The notes beneath the pieces were generated by a model, which was not told the origin of the DNA, ran no database searches, and was given only the letters and a program-made list of their open reading frames with translations. A stretch of DNA of 64,000 nucleotides from Gamsiella multidivaricata (Eukaryota > Mortierellomycota > Mortierellomycetes > Mortierellales > Mortierellaceae): positions 1-64,000 of the forward strand of contig NW_026251749.1 of the NCBI RefSeq assembly GCF_025024155.1, written 5' to 3'. This document shows positions 11,317-22,488 of this stretch, in pieces. Both the position numbers and the translations under genes were made by a program. Numbering within the stretch: the stretch's first letter is position 1; the number at the start of each line of letters is the position of its first letter.

Positions 11317-14300
11317 CTATTGCTGCTTTCTCGCATTCTCAATCTCGTCAATCATTTGCTCATACTCCTTCAGCCGCGAGGGGCTTCGGTCATTGAACGA
11401 GTGGGTATCCACAGTCTTTTGCTGTTGTTGGTAGGTGGACGTGCGTGGCTGCAAGTGCGCAAGGTAACTCACGCCCACCTCTTCGTCGTCTTCATCGTCG
11501 TACATGTAGCGATTAGCTCCTCCAGCACCGGTGTTGTTTCCGTAATAGTTTCCATACTGCTGTTGCTGCTGACGAGGTTGTTCCTGGCGAGATTGTTCCT
11601 GGCGAGGCTGCTCCTGCTGTCGTCGAAGGGGCGACGCTGACTTGCGACCGCCTTCCGCCCCAGAAGTAGTACCACTGCTGCTGGCGGCATTGCCCTTGTT
11701 CCAGGGCACCTTCAACAACTCGAGCTCTCGGGTAATCGAGTCCACAGAATCGCGATACAGTCGAGAGTTAATGTCCTCATCCTCATTCCTGAGGCCATCC
11801 GTATACTGTCCTCCTCCGCTGTTCTGGGGGGAGCCGGTATAGTTGTACAGATCATCCGTGTTTGTATACTGGTTAGGACTGGGACTATTCTTCTTCTGGA
11901 TCTGAAGACCTGAAGGAGATGATCCTGAAGGCCTGTTTCCGTTCCTGCTGCCCGCTCGAGGGCTACTGCTGCTCCTAACGGCGTTATTAAAATGCTGGTT
12001 CGTGGATGAAGGATGGTGATGTGCTGAAGACGATGAATGCGGGCCCACGGCAGAGTTCAATGCCGCATTCGATTGACTGACACCGCGAGCGAGCTGCTGG
12101 CTCAATTGCTGATGGAAACCCGTAAAATTGCTCGAATTGAGTGGCGAGGTAGGGTTGGATACACTGCTCTGCATGTTCTCCAGGAGCAGGGCGACCTTCT
12201 TCTCCGACTCCAGCAATCTAGCCTCGAGCACAGAGTTGTCACCCTCGAGAACCTGGATCGACTCCTGAGCCTGCTTGAGTCGCTGCTCTAGATCCTGACG
12301 CTGCTGTGCAAATACCGCCAATGTCGCCTCTGAGCCAGCACCACCCTTTCCGGACGAGGCACTGACGGCGGCAGCCTGTGCCTGGAGCGCGTGATCGAGT
12401 TGTGTCGCGAGCTGCTCGTTCAGAGTGAATGCGTTTTCCAGTTCTCGCTGCTTCGCTTGGACCATTTCCTGGGCTTGATGGACCTCGTTCACCAGTCGCT
12501 CTACATCCGACTTGAGTTGCGCTTCTTGAGCCGTTGCCTTGGCCTTGAAAGCGTCCGCTTGCTCCTGCATAGTCTCGACTTGCTCCGAGATGGCCTCGTT
12601 CAATGTCTCGACTTCTTCAATCCGCTCAGTAAGCGAGATCACCTTTCGAGAGAGATCTGCAGAGTGCGACTCAGCCTCAGCCAGGCGGTTCTGAAGGCCA
12701 CTGATCTGTGCCGTCAAATCGCCACGCTCCTCATCCCAGTGAAGCTGTAGCATCTGGACACGTTCGTCTTCCTGTCGCCTGCCATCGACACCTCGCGACT
12801 GAGAGAGCTCACTGCATCGGGCATGGGTCTCCTGAAGCTGCCTCAAGTTGGCCTCAGCGGTCTCCTTCTCCTTCAAGGTAGTTGCTAGATCATTCTTCAT
12901 CTTTCGCAACAGAAGGCCAGTCTTTTCCGAGTGCTGGACTGTCGCCTGTCTCTGAGCCTCAAAGGTCTCCATCTGCTGCGTGAAATGTTCACGGGTCTCC
13001 TCCAGCTCCTGCTCCAGTGACTTGGCATGTTCCTCTGTCCGCTTGACCTTGGCCTCCATTGAAGCAGCATAATCTCCCGATCCACGGACCGCTGCTTGAA
13101 GCATGATGTCTTCAGCAATGATGCCCTTCTCTCGCATCACATCCTTGAGTAGTCCAAGTTGAACCTCGTTATTCTCCACTTCCTTGACCTTATTTTCAAG
13201 CTCCTGCTCCACCTTGCTGAGCTCGTTCATCAGCTCTGCGTTGCCCTCGCGCACTCCTGCCAACTGCTTCTGCAACGAGATGGACTCCGCCTTGGCCTTC
13301 ATAGAGCTCTGCTCCAGTCGCGAGAGGTCAATCATAGCATCTGCCAACTCTGCTGCAGACTTCGATGCCGACGCCTGCGAATTCTTGTGTAGGACCTTAA
13401 GCGAGCTGAGTTCGTGCTCCAACTCGGATACCTTCGAGACCGTGTTCAGGATCGCAATGCTGTCATGCTTGCGCTCTGCCGACTGCGCCGGTTTGCCGCG
13501 TGGGTTGAAGGCACCCAGTCCATCTTCAACCAGCTTTCGTAGAGTGATGACCTCGTCTTTGGAAATCTGCCAGCGGTTTTCTAACTCCTCAGCCTTGGAC
13601 TGCAACCGTTCCGCCTCACCCCTGTATCGACCGAGCTCGCTAGCCAGCTCCGATCTCAGAGCCTCCAGTTTCTCCAGCTTGCCCGAAGACTCGTCACAGA
13701 GAGCCTCTGCACGCATGGCTCTCTCATTTGCAGCCGAATAAGCCATCTGCGTCCTCTCCAGCGCTGTCTGATGCTCCTCGACCTGCTGCTTCAGGTCTGT
13801 AATCCTCTGCAACAATCCAGACGACTGTGATTGGTGTCCTGAAAAACCAGCTTGGCTCTCTGCCAGCTGGGTTGCGCACTCTCGGGACTCTGCTTCAGCT
13901 TTAGATGCACGTGCATGCAGTGATGCTAACTCTGCTAAAGCCCTGGTATGGGCTGTCTGCGCCTGTTCTGCCAAAACCGATGCACCGTTCGATCGCTCCT
14001 CAGCTGCAAGACGTGCCAATTTCTCCTGTTGGAGACTCTCCTGACTCTTGGCATACTGTGCTTCCAGAACTTCCATCTCCCCAAGAGCGAACGTCAGTCG
14101 CTTCTCGAGGTCTGAAGCGCGCTCCATTTCGACCCGGGCAAGGGCTCCAGGGTCTTGCTGGGCGTTTGACATGGAAGACAATTTTGCTTTGAGATAAGCG
14201 GCCTCCTGGAGAGCGCCTGTTCTGATACGCTCGGCTTCCTTAATCTTTAGTGAAGCCGCCTGAGCCTGAGTCGCAATCGACATCTAGTTTGATTGAATGA

Positions 14301-17300
14301 CAAAACGTATGTTTTAGATCCAATTCCCTGTTTATCGACTGTAAGAAAAGAAATAAAAAAAAAGTCATACCTTGGCATTCCTCAACTCTTCCTTGACCTT
14401 TAACAGCGCCTCTGCAACTTTCAGCTGATGTCCATCCAGCTGATAATCCGCAATCTCCTTTTCCAGATCCGCCATCGAGAGCCTCTTGTCGTTTAAATGC
14501 GCCTGTTGATGCTGCTGGAATTCACTACCTGACATCTGGCGCGCCAGCATAACTTCCGCCACTAACCAGTTCTCACGTTTCCGCAACAGCGCCAGCTCAT
14601 CGTCGCGTTCCTTCATCTGCTGCTCCAAACGGCTGTATGCTTCCTGTATGGCCATATTTGCGGGCGCAGTCGAGCCAGATTCCGCTTGGCTTGCGCCAGC
14701 AGCAGATGTGAGATGGGGAGGAGGAGTATTTGCTACGCGGCTGTAAGCACGTCCCGTTGCAGGGGATGGGGACCGGTTTGTGATTCCTTGAGAGCCTGGT
14801 GGAGGCATGGAGCCACTTGCAGGCATTGAGATTTGTCCCGAAACTAGTGGCGAAGGTGTTGTGGGCGCCTGTGGTAGATTCTGGCGCGTACCAGCAGACA
14901 GCGGAGGAGGAGGAACATAGGTTTCTGAGCCATTGCCTTGAGTATCCTGCGAGGCAGCGATGACGTCCATAGCGTAAGGGTTGACCTCATCTTCCTTACG
15001 GCTACTAGCAGGAGCAGCCGGCGACAAACCATTGACTGCCCGGCGCTCGTGTCTCGTCGTAGTAGGACTCATCTCTCCGCGGTTCGGAAGATATGAAACT
15101 TCAGAAGAATTGTTTAAACGAAGGGATGAAGGGGAGTTGGCTCCATTACTGGGGGGAGCTCCGGGCATCGCCTGCATAGTTCGACGATTTGCTGTCGGGC
15201 TAGTATTGCCTGCTCCGGAAGCACCATATCCACTGTTCGCGTCCTCCTTGAAAGTTTGTCGCCGCATGGCAATAGATATATGTTCTGATTGTTGATCGTG
15301 GGCTACGCTGGCTCCACGGGGTGGCGGTGCACCCATTGTCGTTAATGGACGCTGACCAAGTTGTGGATTCATGAGCTGGCTGGTTTGCTGAGATATGTTC
15401 GGGTTTGCTGCCGAGACCTGTCTGTCGACTGTTGCAAAAGTTGCTGGAGAGGTTGGTCGCTGGGTTAATGACCGATCAGGGCGTGCAGGTCTATCTGGGC
15501 GGTCTGGTCTGTTGGGTGTCTGAGATTGACCAGAATTGCGATCCGAATCGACATCTGATGGGATATCTCCTTGCTGCTGTTGAGATGGCTGGGGTGATCC
15601 AGCCCCTGGTCGATTGGGAATGAGTTTAGCAGACGAAACCTGTCGAGGTGGTATAGTCTGAGAGGCATCCGGAAAGCGGATCTTGGCTATAAAAGTGGGA
15701 AGAGGAATAGAGAAACGATAATCAGTACGGTTTACATGGTTGGTCTGTAGGATTCGTGCCATAGCGACCGCACCACAACTTACGGATCTCAAGATAATGG
15801 ATCATAGCAGAATCATCACCGAGACCCTGTTGAGTGTCTCCTCCAAGCACGTAGATTCGGTCTTTTATCGTGCACATGGTGTGTCCGCTGCGAGGGCTGG
15901 CTGCAGAGCCAGTGTTCTGGAATATATACCATCGACGTTCTAAATCAAGACAGAAGTGCACGCCTCGTCAGTACGCTGAAAGCATATTGCCGGGTATCAT
16001 AGCCAAGGCCACTTGAGGCCATTAAGACCACTCACCGTGTATCCTGAATGCATAGGCGTCGTTTAGCTCTGTGCCATCGGGGCTGGTTCCTCCAAAGACG
16101 TAGAGCACACCGTCAACGATGACACAAGCGTGGCCATGACGACCCGTTGGCAGATATCCTGAGGCTGGAATGGGTGTCCACGTGTTGACACGTGTGTCAA
16201 AGCACCAGATGTCATTATAGAAGTAGTCTGCATCTGCTCCTCCGAAAATATAGATTTTACCATCATAGACAGCTGTACAGTGACCTGACCGTGCTGGGGG
16301 TGACTCGGTTTGTGGTTCAATGAACTCCCATCGCGGGTTATGAGTGACTATAAAAGTCCGAGAGACACAATTAGCACCGTTATTGACCTTGAAAGCTCAA
16401 CTTTGGGTGTGGGTATGGTGAATGCAGATTATAAAGGCTCTTACTCGTCTTCATGTCAAAGGAAACAATGTCACCGAGATAGTGGTCGTCGACCTGGCCT
16501 CCAAAAATGTACATCGTTGTGCCGACACTGCATCCGGAGTGAGAGTGGCGCGGTGTGGGCAATGGAGCCTGAATCAAAGGCTTGTTCCATTCCTTTCTGG
16601 CCGTGTGCAGCACATGCAGACTATCATCACACTGCCCCGTCGTCTGATCCCAACCGCCAAAGTCTAGCGAGATAGCAAAATAATACACGGCAATTAACGT
16701 CGAGAAGATTGTGCAACCATCAAACCGCTAATCTCCATATCTAAAAATGTCAGCTCACTTACAGATGATATATTGGCCAATGTTCACAGCGGAGTGTCCG
16801 CTCTTGGGCATAGGTGGGTCTGCACTTGCAGGGGCCACAGCCTGACATTCGAGGGACACTAGCAAAACCACATATGCAAAGTAGTTGATACGGGACGATG
16901 GCAAGGGGTTATTATTAGCATCTCTGACAGATTGAGTTTTGAACCTCTGATTAAATATGGCCCAATGCTTAGTTTGGTCAGTCGTGTGTCCTCAAGGATA
17001 GGAAAGAGGTTGGGGATGGATCACTTGAAAAAAAAAAAAGCAAGCAGTGAGAGCCCGTGTGAAATATCATCAATGATGAGTGTTAAGCAAGGTCGCGGTT
17101 CTCCTGAACGGGAATCATCATGGGGCAACCAAATGGGTGACGGAGTACAATGCCAGGTGCCCAGGCATCCAAAAGGGTATGATATGAACAGTCGATCGTT
17201 CATTTCTCCAGGGGATAAATAACCATTGTAGGCGAGAGCGATTTGAGCACGCTTGAAGAGCCATTAACTTTAGTCCAAGAAAAGAATCAGAGCATTGGAT

Positions 17301-18047
17301 CTATTTGTCTGCATGGCCATCGATCCGTCCTGTTCATTTCGTTCATCTCTTAGAGGGGTCTGAAAGAATCCCTCTGATCGTATCTTTTTCCTTTCTTTTC
17401 TTTCTTTTTTAATCGTTGTCGGTGGGGTCAGATATCTGATCTAGCAAGCGAAGGATCTTACCGGTGTCAATGACAAAGAGATCGTCCTTTGGAACGCCGC
17501 GCTGGTTGCCACCAAACACAAAGATGTCTGTTCCTGTAGAGGTGACTGAACCTGTGTGCTGAAACCGTGGAAAGGGGTTCAAACCAAGGATCCGCCGTTG
17601 GGTCCAAAACAGTTGAGGAGGAGGAGGCGCGCTTGCTGAAGCTGAAGCTGTAGATCCGCTTGCTGTGTAATGCAATGCCTGAGGAGTTGAGGGAGGAGGT
17701 GCATTGCTGTAACCTAGCTGTTGCTGCTGCTGCTGGAGCTGCTGCTGAAAGCCTGGGGCGTTGTTCTGAGAGGACGTGGGGCTCATTGGACTCATTGGCA
17801 TGCCTTGACCCGTGGGCGTTGCCGGCGGAGGTTGTTGATATCCCTGGGAGTGAGATTGGCCAAGGTTGTCATTATGGGTGAGGTTGCCGGCACTGCCATT
17901 GTTGTTCTGGTATCCTCCACTTGGACTCGGTGCGTTGCTCAGTCCGAGGCCATTGGGTGGTGGAGCTGGTCGCTGCTTTGTGATATTATTGTTGTTGTTA
18001 TTATTGCTGCCATCGTCTTTTTTCTTTTTAGTGAAGAGGCCTGCCAT
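11317..18047 (-). CDS. Kelch-repeat and coiled-coil cell-polarity protein (Kel1/Tea1 type)
   Basis: Seven exons (18047-17462, 16858-16763, 16663-16445, 16347-16036, 15939-15784, 15686-14371, 14283-11317) join in phase to 1,883 residues. The first 150 residues are low complexity (Asn, Gln, Pro). A Kelch propeller of about six blades follows, from residue 160 to about 465, with the marks FVFGG, YFGGW, YIFGG, YIFGG, YVFGG and YVLGG and the usual R.GH.A between them. A Ser/Pro/Gln-rich linker runs to about 850, then a coiled coil of some 700 residues, then a disordered tail that ends in a short helix (SRLKEYEQMIDEIEN). The same order is found in yeast Kel1/Kel2 and fission yeast Tea1, which mark cell ends for polarised growth; a hyphal-tip role is inferred. 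Intron 1 is 603 bases, long for this window, with no further exon apparent. Confidence 0.9.
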
Positions 18048-18381
18048 GTTGGTGAACGTGAGAAGGCGCAAGAGTTATTGTATCACTAGCAATTGATCAA
18101 TTGAGCATCAAACGAATGAAGCCGGGAGGGGCGGGGCTATCGAGGAAGGTTATGAATAACCTCTCTTCCAGGAACGGCTGAGGTGTAGATGTAGGTGGGG
18201 TGATAGTTGCTAATGGGGATGAGCGAGATAAGGGAAGGCAGGTATTATGGCATTCAGAAGAAAGGAAGGCAGTGTTTGTGATTAAAGATAGGGAGAAGGA
18301 GAAAGTTAAATGAAGAAAAAAGGGAGCTTAAAAGGAGGCCAGTTAGTGGCGGTGGGCGGAGTGAAGTTGGATGAGGTGAGT

Positions 18382-18390
18382 GATGATGAC

Positions 18391-18471
<81 letters not shown>

Positions 18472-18481
18472 AATGATGATG

Positions 18482-18523
<42 letters not shown>

Positions 18524-18525
18524 AT

Positions 18526-18560
<35 letters not shown>
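18382..18560. repeat. Compound microsatellite (GAT)n-(GATT)n-(GAT)n
   Basis: About 27 GAT units (18391-18470, one interruption at 18472), then about ten GATT/TGAT tetramers (18484-18522), then about twelve GAT units to 18560. It lies about 335 bases upstream of the Kelch gene start, in its promoter or leader. Length is probably variable between strains and may be misassembled. Confidence 0.95.
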
Positions 18561-18564
<4 letters not shown>

Positions 18565-19042
18565 ATCCTCATCCATCGGTTCGTCCACAAAATTGAATTA
18601 AATTAACGACTAACTTTATTTTTTTTACTACATGGTATTCTCCGCTGTAGGAGGTCGTCTCAGCACCTTCGGATAATACGGCAGGCCCTGACAATCAAGT
18701 TGCTCATGAAATAAACTGTCTACTTTGAACGGATGTAGAAACTATGTTTCCATCCGCAATCGTTAGGATGCTTAATTCAGGAACAACAGGAGCAATTGGA
18801 GTTGATACAGCAATGCTATATACTTTAACCATGTCTACAGGAACAACGTACCTTTAGTCACGCAATAAACCCAAGATTATTCTCGCATACTGTCTGCCGC
18901 ACTTTATTCTTCTTTATTGTTATCAGTTATTACGTCCAGGCTACGTATTAACATTGGTTCAGTAGGCATCCAAGTAAGGCGAGGAGCATGCGCCTCCTTC
19001 TGAGCAAAAATGCTGCCCTTTCAACGTGTGTCCGTGTCATGT
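18561..19042. other. Intergenic, upstream of the Kelch gene and downstream of DSK2
   Basis: AT-rich, no coding frame supported. It should contain the 3' end of the DSK2 transcript. Nothing else was recognised. Confidence 0.4.
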
Positions 19043-20333
19043 TTAGATGCTGCCAGAAAACAGCATCTCGATCGCCCCGTTGACATTTCCACCGGCGGCA
19101 AGCAGTGCGCGGATATTCCTTGCCGCGTCATAAAAGCCCATCTCGTTCAATTGCTGCAACTGAACCTGAAACCGCACCTCTGGTGGCTCCTGAGACTGAG
19201 CAGGGGCAGCTGTGCCTCCAAATCCAGCACCGCCCATGGCAGCCATCTGTTGAGCCCAGTATTGCGCCATGGGGTTAACGCCCGTTCCTGGGGCTCCTCC
19301 TAGCGCAGCAAATGGGTTCGAGGCCGGTGCAGCTCCCGAGGTTGGCGTGGTCGTAGCAGTAGCTGAGGTAGGATTGGATGATTGAGTTGTCGCCGTTGGT
19401 GTGGTGGTACTTGCTGGAGCAGGGCTGGCCCAAGGGTTGTACATGTTCCCCGGTGCTCCTCCAAAGGCTCCCATGCCTCCCATACCGCCCATGCCTCCCA
19501 TACCGCCCATGCCTCCCATCTGCTGGCTCATCTGGGCGACCTGACGCAACATCTCTGGATTGGAGATCATTTGTTGAAACTGGGGTGACTGAAGCATCTG
19601 TTGGACCTCCGGACCCATGGCAGCAAGAGTCGGATTCATGGCGATCATCGACTCCAGCACTTGAGGATTCTGAAGCATGTTGGACATGTATTGCGCAAAG
19701 GTGGGATCTTGCATCATTTGATTCATCATGTTGGGATCCATGCCTGGCATGCCTCCTCCCATTCCTCCGAGGCCACCCATACCACCGCCACCCATACCAC
19801 CACCCATCATACTGGTCCAAGGATTAGGCATCGCTCCAGCTCCGGCTCCGGTCCCAAAAGGATCTATTCATGATATCACAATGAAATGCAGGACCTATAT
19901 CAGAGTTGCGACACGCAAGCATGGGCTCAAAAAGTATATACATCAAGTGAGGTGGATAAAACACACCTGCAGTAGCTGTAGTGGATGCGTTTGTCGAGGC
20001 TGCGGTGGTGTTGGTAGCTGAGGCAGGAGCAGCAGGTGTGCTGGTCAATGCTGGTGTGCTGGTTGCTGAGGATGCGGCAGCGGCGGAGGAGCTCGCAGGA
20101 GCAGCACCGCGGACCATATGGACGGTATGACCCTCGGCGATCTTGTAGGTCTCAAGGGTGTCGGCATCCTTGAGGACACGGCCAGAGTATATCAGACGCA
20201 TGCGGTCTGCGGGAGTATCGCAGTTCTCGGCGATCTTTTGCTTGAAATCGAGGACCGTCTCGGTGACCTTGATGGAGATGACATACTTTTGGTCGTTTGA
20301 GGCCTTGACGTTGATCGAGATAGGCTCGGACAT
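19043..20333 (-). CDS. DSK2: Ubiquilin (UBL-UBA proteasome shuttle)
   Basis: Two exons (20333-19967, 19863-19043) encode 395 residues. Residues 1-75 form a ubiquitin-like domain ([16 protein letters not shown], then [20 protein letters not shown], then SGRVLKD). The middle carries STI1-type repeats rich in Met, Gln and Asn ([38 protein letters not shown]) and Gly-Met tracts. The last 40 residues are a UBA domain ([20 protein letters not shown] ending FSGSI). Dsk2 carries ubiquitinated proteins to the proteasome, the UBL binding the proteasome and the UBA binding ubiquitin. The Gly-Gly-Met repeats near residues 168 and 255 are longer than in yeast Dsk2 and look like slippage products. Its start faces an M20 hydrolase over 644 bases. 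Confidence 0.95.
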
Positions 20334-20977
20334 GGTGTCTGTGAAAATATGTGAAGATGTGTGAGGAGAAAATGGGGAAGGAGAAAAAAGAGGGTTGCAA
20401 ACGAACAGTGTGCCAGGGGAAAGTGGAAGACGCAATTCGAAAGAACCAGCTGGAAGGAAATAGTGGACTACACAAGGAGAACGAGCCCAGGAAATAAAGT
20501 TGTGCCAAGAAGGGGCGAGGGCAGCAAACGGACGTGTGATCGATCGCCCCATAGCCATTTAAGGCGCGTATCTTGCCTTCGGCGAGCCATAAAAAACACG
20601 CATCTTCCCATTCCTGTTGTGACCCATGTCAAGACAGTTAACGCGCACCAGCGCAGGGAGGATCGACATCTACAAAAGCATAACTAATTGAAAATATATC
20701 GTCCTTCCTTTGGGTAGGGCTTCTTTTTTTTTTTTTGCGGGAGGGCAATGAGCGAAATGCGAATACGACGCCACCAAAAAACACCCTTGTCTTTTTCATT
20801 CAGTCGCATGCGTGGGAATTCAATCGTGTTACATTCGTTCAACAACGTTTTTTCATTCACCTTCATTCATCTCATTCAATCCTTTCTCATCCAACTCTTC
20901 GGGACCTTGTCTCCCTCTCCCCCTCCCTCATTCCCCGCTCCGTACGATATCCTAAGGAGTTCAATTGATATTTCAGA
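20334..20977. promoter_or_regulatory. Divergent promoter region, DSK2 and the M20 hydrolase
   Basis: The 644 bases between two start codons are pyrimidine-rich in the direction of each gene: CT runs before the M20 start (20880-20940) and TCTTTC runs on the minus strand before DSK2. A T tract occurs at 20725-20738. The sequence TTTCAG directly before the M20 ATG resembles a splice acceptor, so a non-coding first exon is possible there. Confidence 0.4.
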
Positions 20978-22488
20978 ATGCTCCAAATCCGCAAAGACAT
21001 ACTGCCACCTGAACTGTGGCACATCAATAAGTATGCCAGATGTGTTCATAATACCATTGAGGCAGCTTCCGATGACCTCCGCGCTCTCAGTCTGAAGGTA
21101 TTACATCGCATGTCGTATTTTCTTGCAATCTTTTGCTGGTTAGAAGAGAAGGCTAAGCGCATTGGTTGTATGACGGCCCAATCTTATTACAAGATCCTTG
21201 ACAGCGCCGAACTAGGGCTCCATGAATTCAAATCGCATGCTTGGTTGACAGAATACCTGACCCGCAAGGGGTTCACTGTCGAGCAAGGCAAGTCTGGGTT
21301 GGAGACTGCCTTTATCGCCCGTGCCGGAGATGATTCTGGGGCGGTAACAATTGGGATCTGCTCAGAGGTAAATCTGATACATCTCTATCCTGCAGCTCAT
21401 GGGAATTGTGACACATATTTCTTACTCGCCAGAGCTGAATTCCTTCCTCTGTTTTATAGTATGATGCCCTTCCAGGGATCGGTCATGCTTGCGGACACAA
21501 CCTGATTGCCATCTCGGGCGTTGCAACAGCGTTGGCTCTAAGGGCTGTCATCGAGCAGTTCCACCTGCCTGCGCAGATTAAGCTGTTTGGCACGCCTTCA
21601 GAGGAGCGTGACGCCGGCAAAGTCACCATGCTGAATGCGGGGGATTTTGAGGGAGTCGACATCTGTATGATGCTTCATGGAGCCAATGCCGATGTCATAT
21701 ACACGCCGTTCCTCGCGCTCGACACGGCCACGGTAGAATTCTTTGGCAAGGCATCGCATGCTTCGACCACGCCTTGGGAAGGGATTAACGCTTTGGATGC
21801 CGCCATGGAGGTGTACACTAACATTGGTCTCATGCGCCAGCAGATGCGACAGGATCAACGTGTCCATGGAATAGTTTTAAATGGTGGCCAGGCCCCGAAC
21901 ATCATCCCGGAGTATACGAAGAGCGCATACACGGTTCGAGCGCCCAGGTCTGCGCAGGTCCAGGAATTGAAGGCCAGGGTTGAAAAGATTTTCGAGGCTG
22001 CTGCAAGGTCAACAGGATGTACCATGAAGATGGAATGGGGTACACACCTTAAAGGTAACGCGTGCTGAACAATGGTTCTTCAGCTATGCATTTGCTTCAA
22101 TTACTCATGAATTTATTTTTGCAAAATAGATATTCTGACGAATGAGCCGCTGGCAATCAAGTTCGAGCAGATAATGCACAGCCTCGGACTGAAGTATGCC
22201 TCCAAAGATGAACAGCAGAGTAAGCTGTCAGGCTCTACGGATATGGGCAACTTGACGTACGCTATGCCAGGAATCCACCCTATGTTTAATATCACGAACC
22301 TGAATGGGGTGGATGAGAAGTCGTTCGGTCTTCACACCAAGGAATTTGCCACTGCGGCTGCCCGACCTATGGGACATACGGCTACCTTGAGGGCCTCCAA
22401 GGCCCTGGCCTTGACTGGTATTGAATGTATCCTCGATCCTGTCTTCTTGCAACAGGTCAAGGATGATTTTAAGAGACAGTTGCTCTGA
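20978..22488 (+). CDS. M20-family amidohydrolase/dipeptidase (PM20D2-like)
   Basis: Four exons (20978-21097, 21194-21367, 21460-22054, 22130-22488) give 415 residues. Features in order: LSLKILDSAELGLHEFKSH (the substrate-side helix start PELG in relatives), GICSEYDALPGIGHACGHN with metal ligands Asp100, His107 and His111, GTPSEE with the catalytic/metal Glu pair, GKASHAST and NALDA of the lid domain, then SGSTDMGNLTYAMPGIHP and a final HT...A..A helix. This fits the M20D group that includes PM20D2 and bacterial aminobenzoyl-glutamate and amino-acid amidohydrolases. The exact substrate cannot be told. Intron 1 (21098-21193) is 96 bases, a multiple of three and without an in-frame stop, so an unspliced message would remain translatable with 32 extra residues. 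Confidence 0.88.

Noticed and set aside
11317..14283. Separate coiled-coil protein starting with Met at 14283
   Set aside because: The ATG follows directly after a CTAG acceptor and the frame continues in phase from the Kelch exons; the Kel1/Tea1 domain order supports a single gene.
18343..18588. Frame encoding poly-Ile and poly-Ser (81 codons, minus strand)
   Set aside because: It is only the translation of the GAT/GATT microsatellite.
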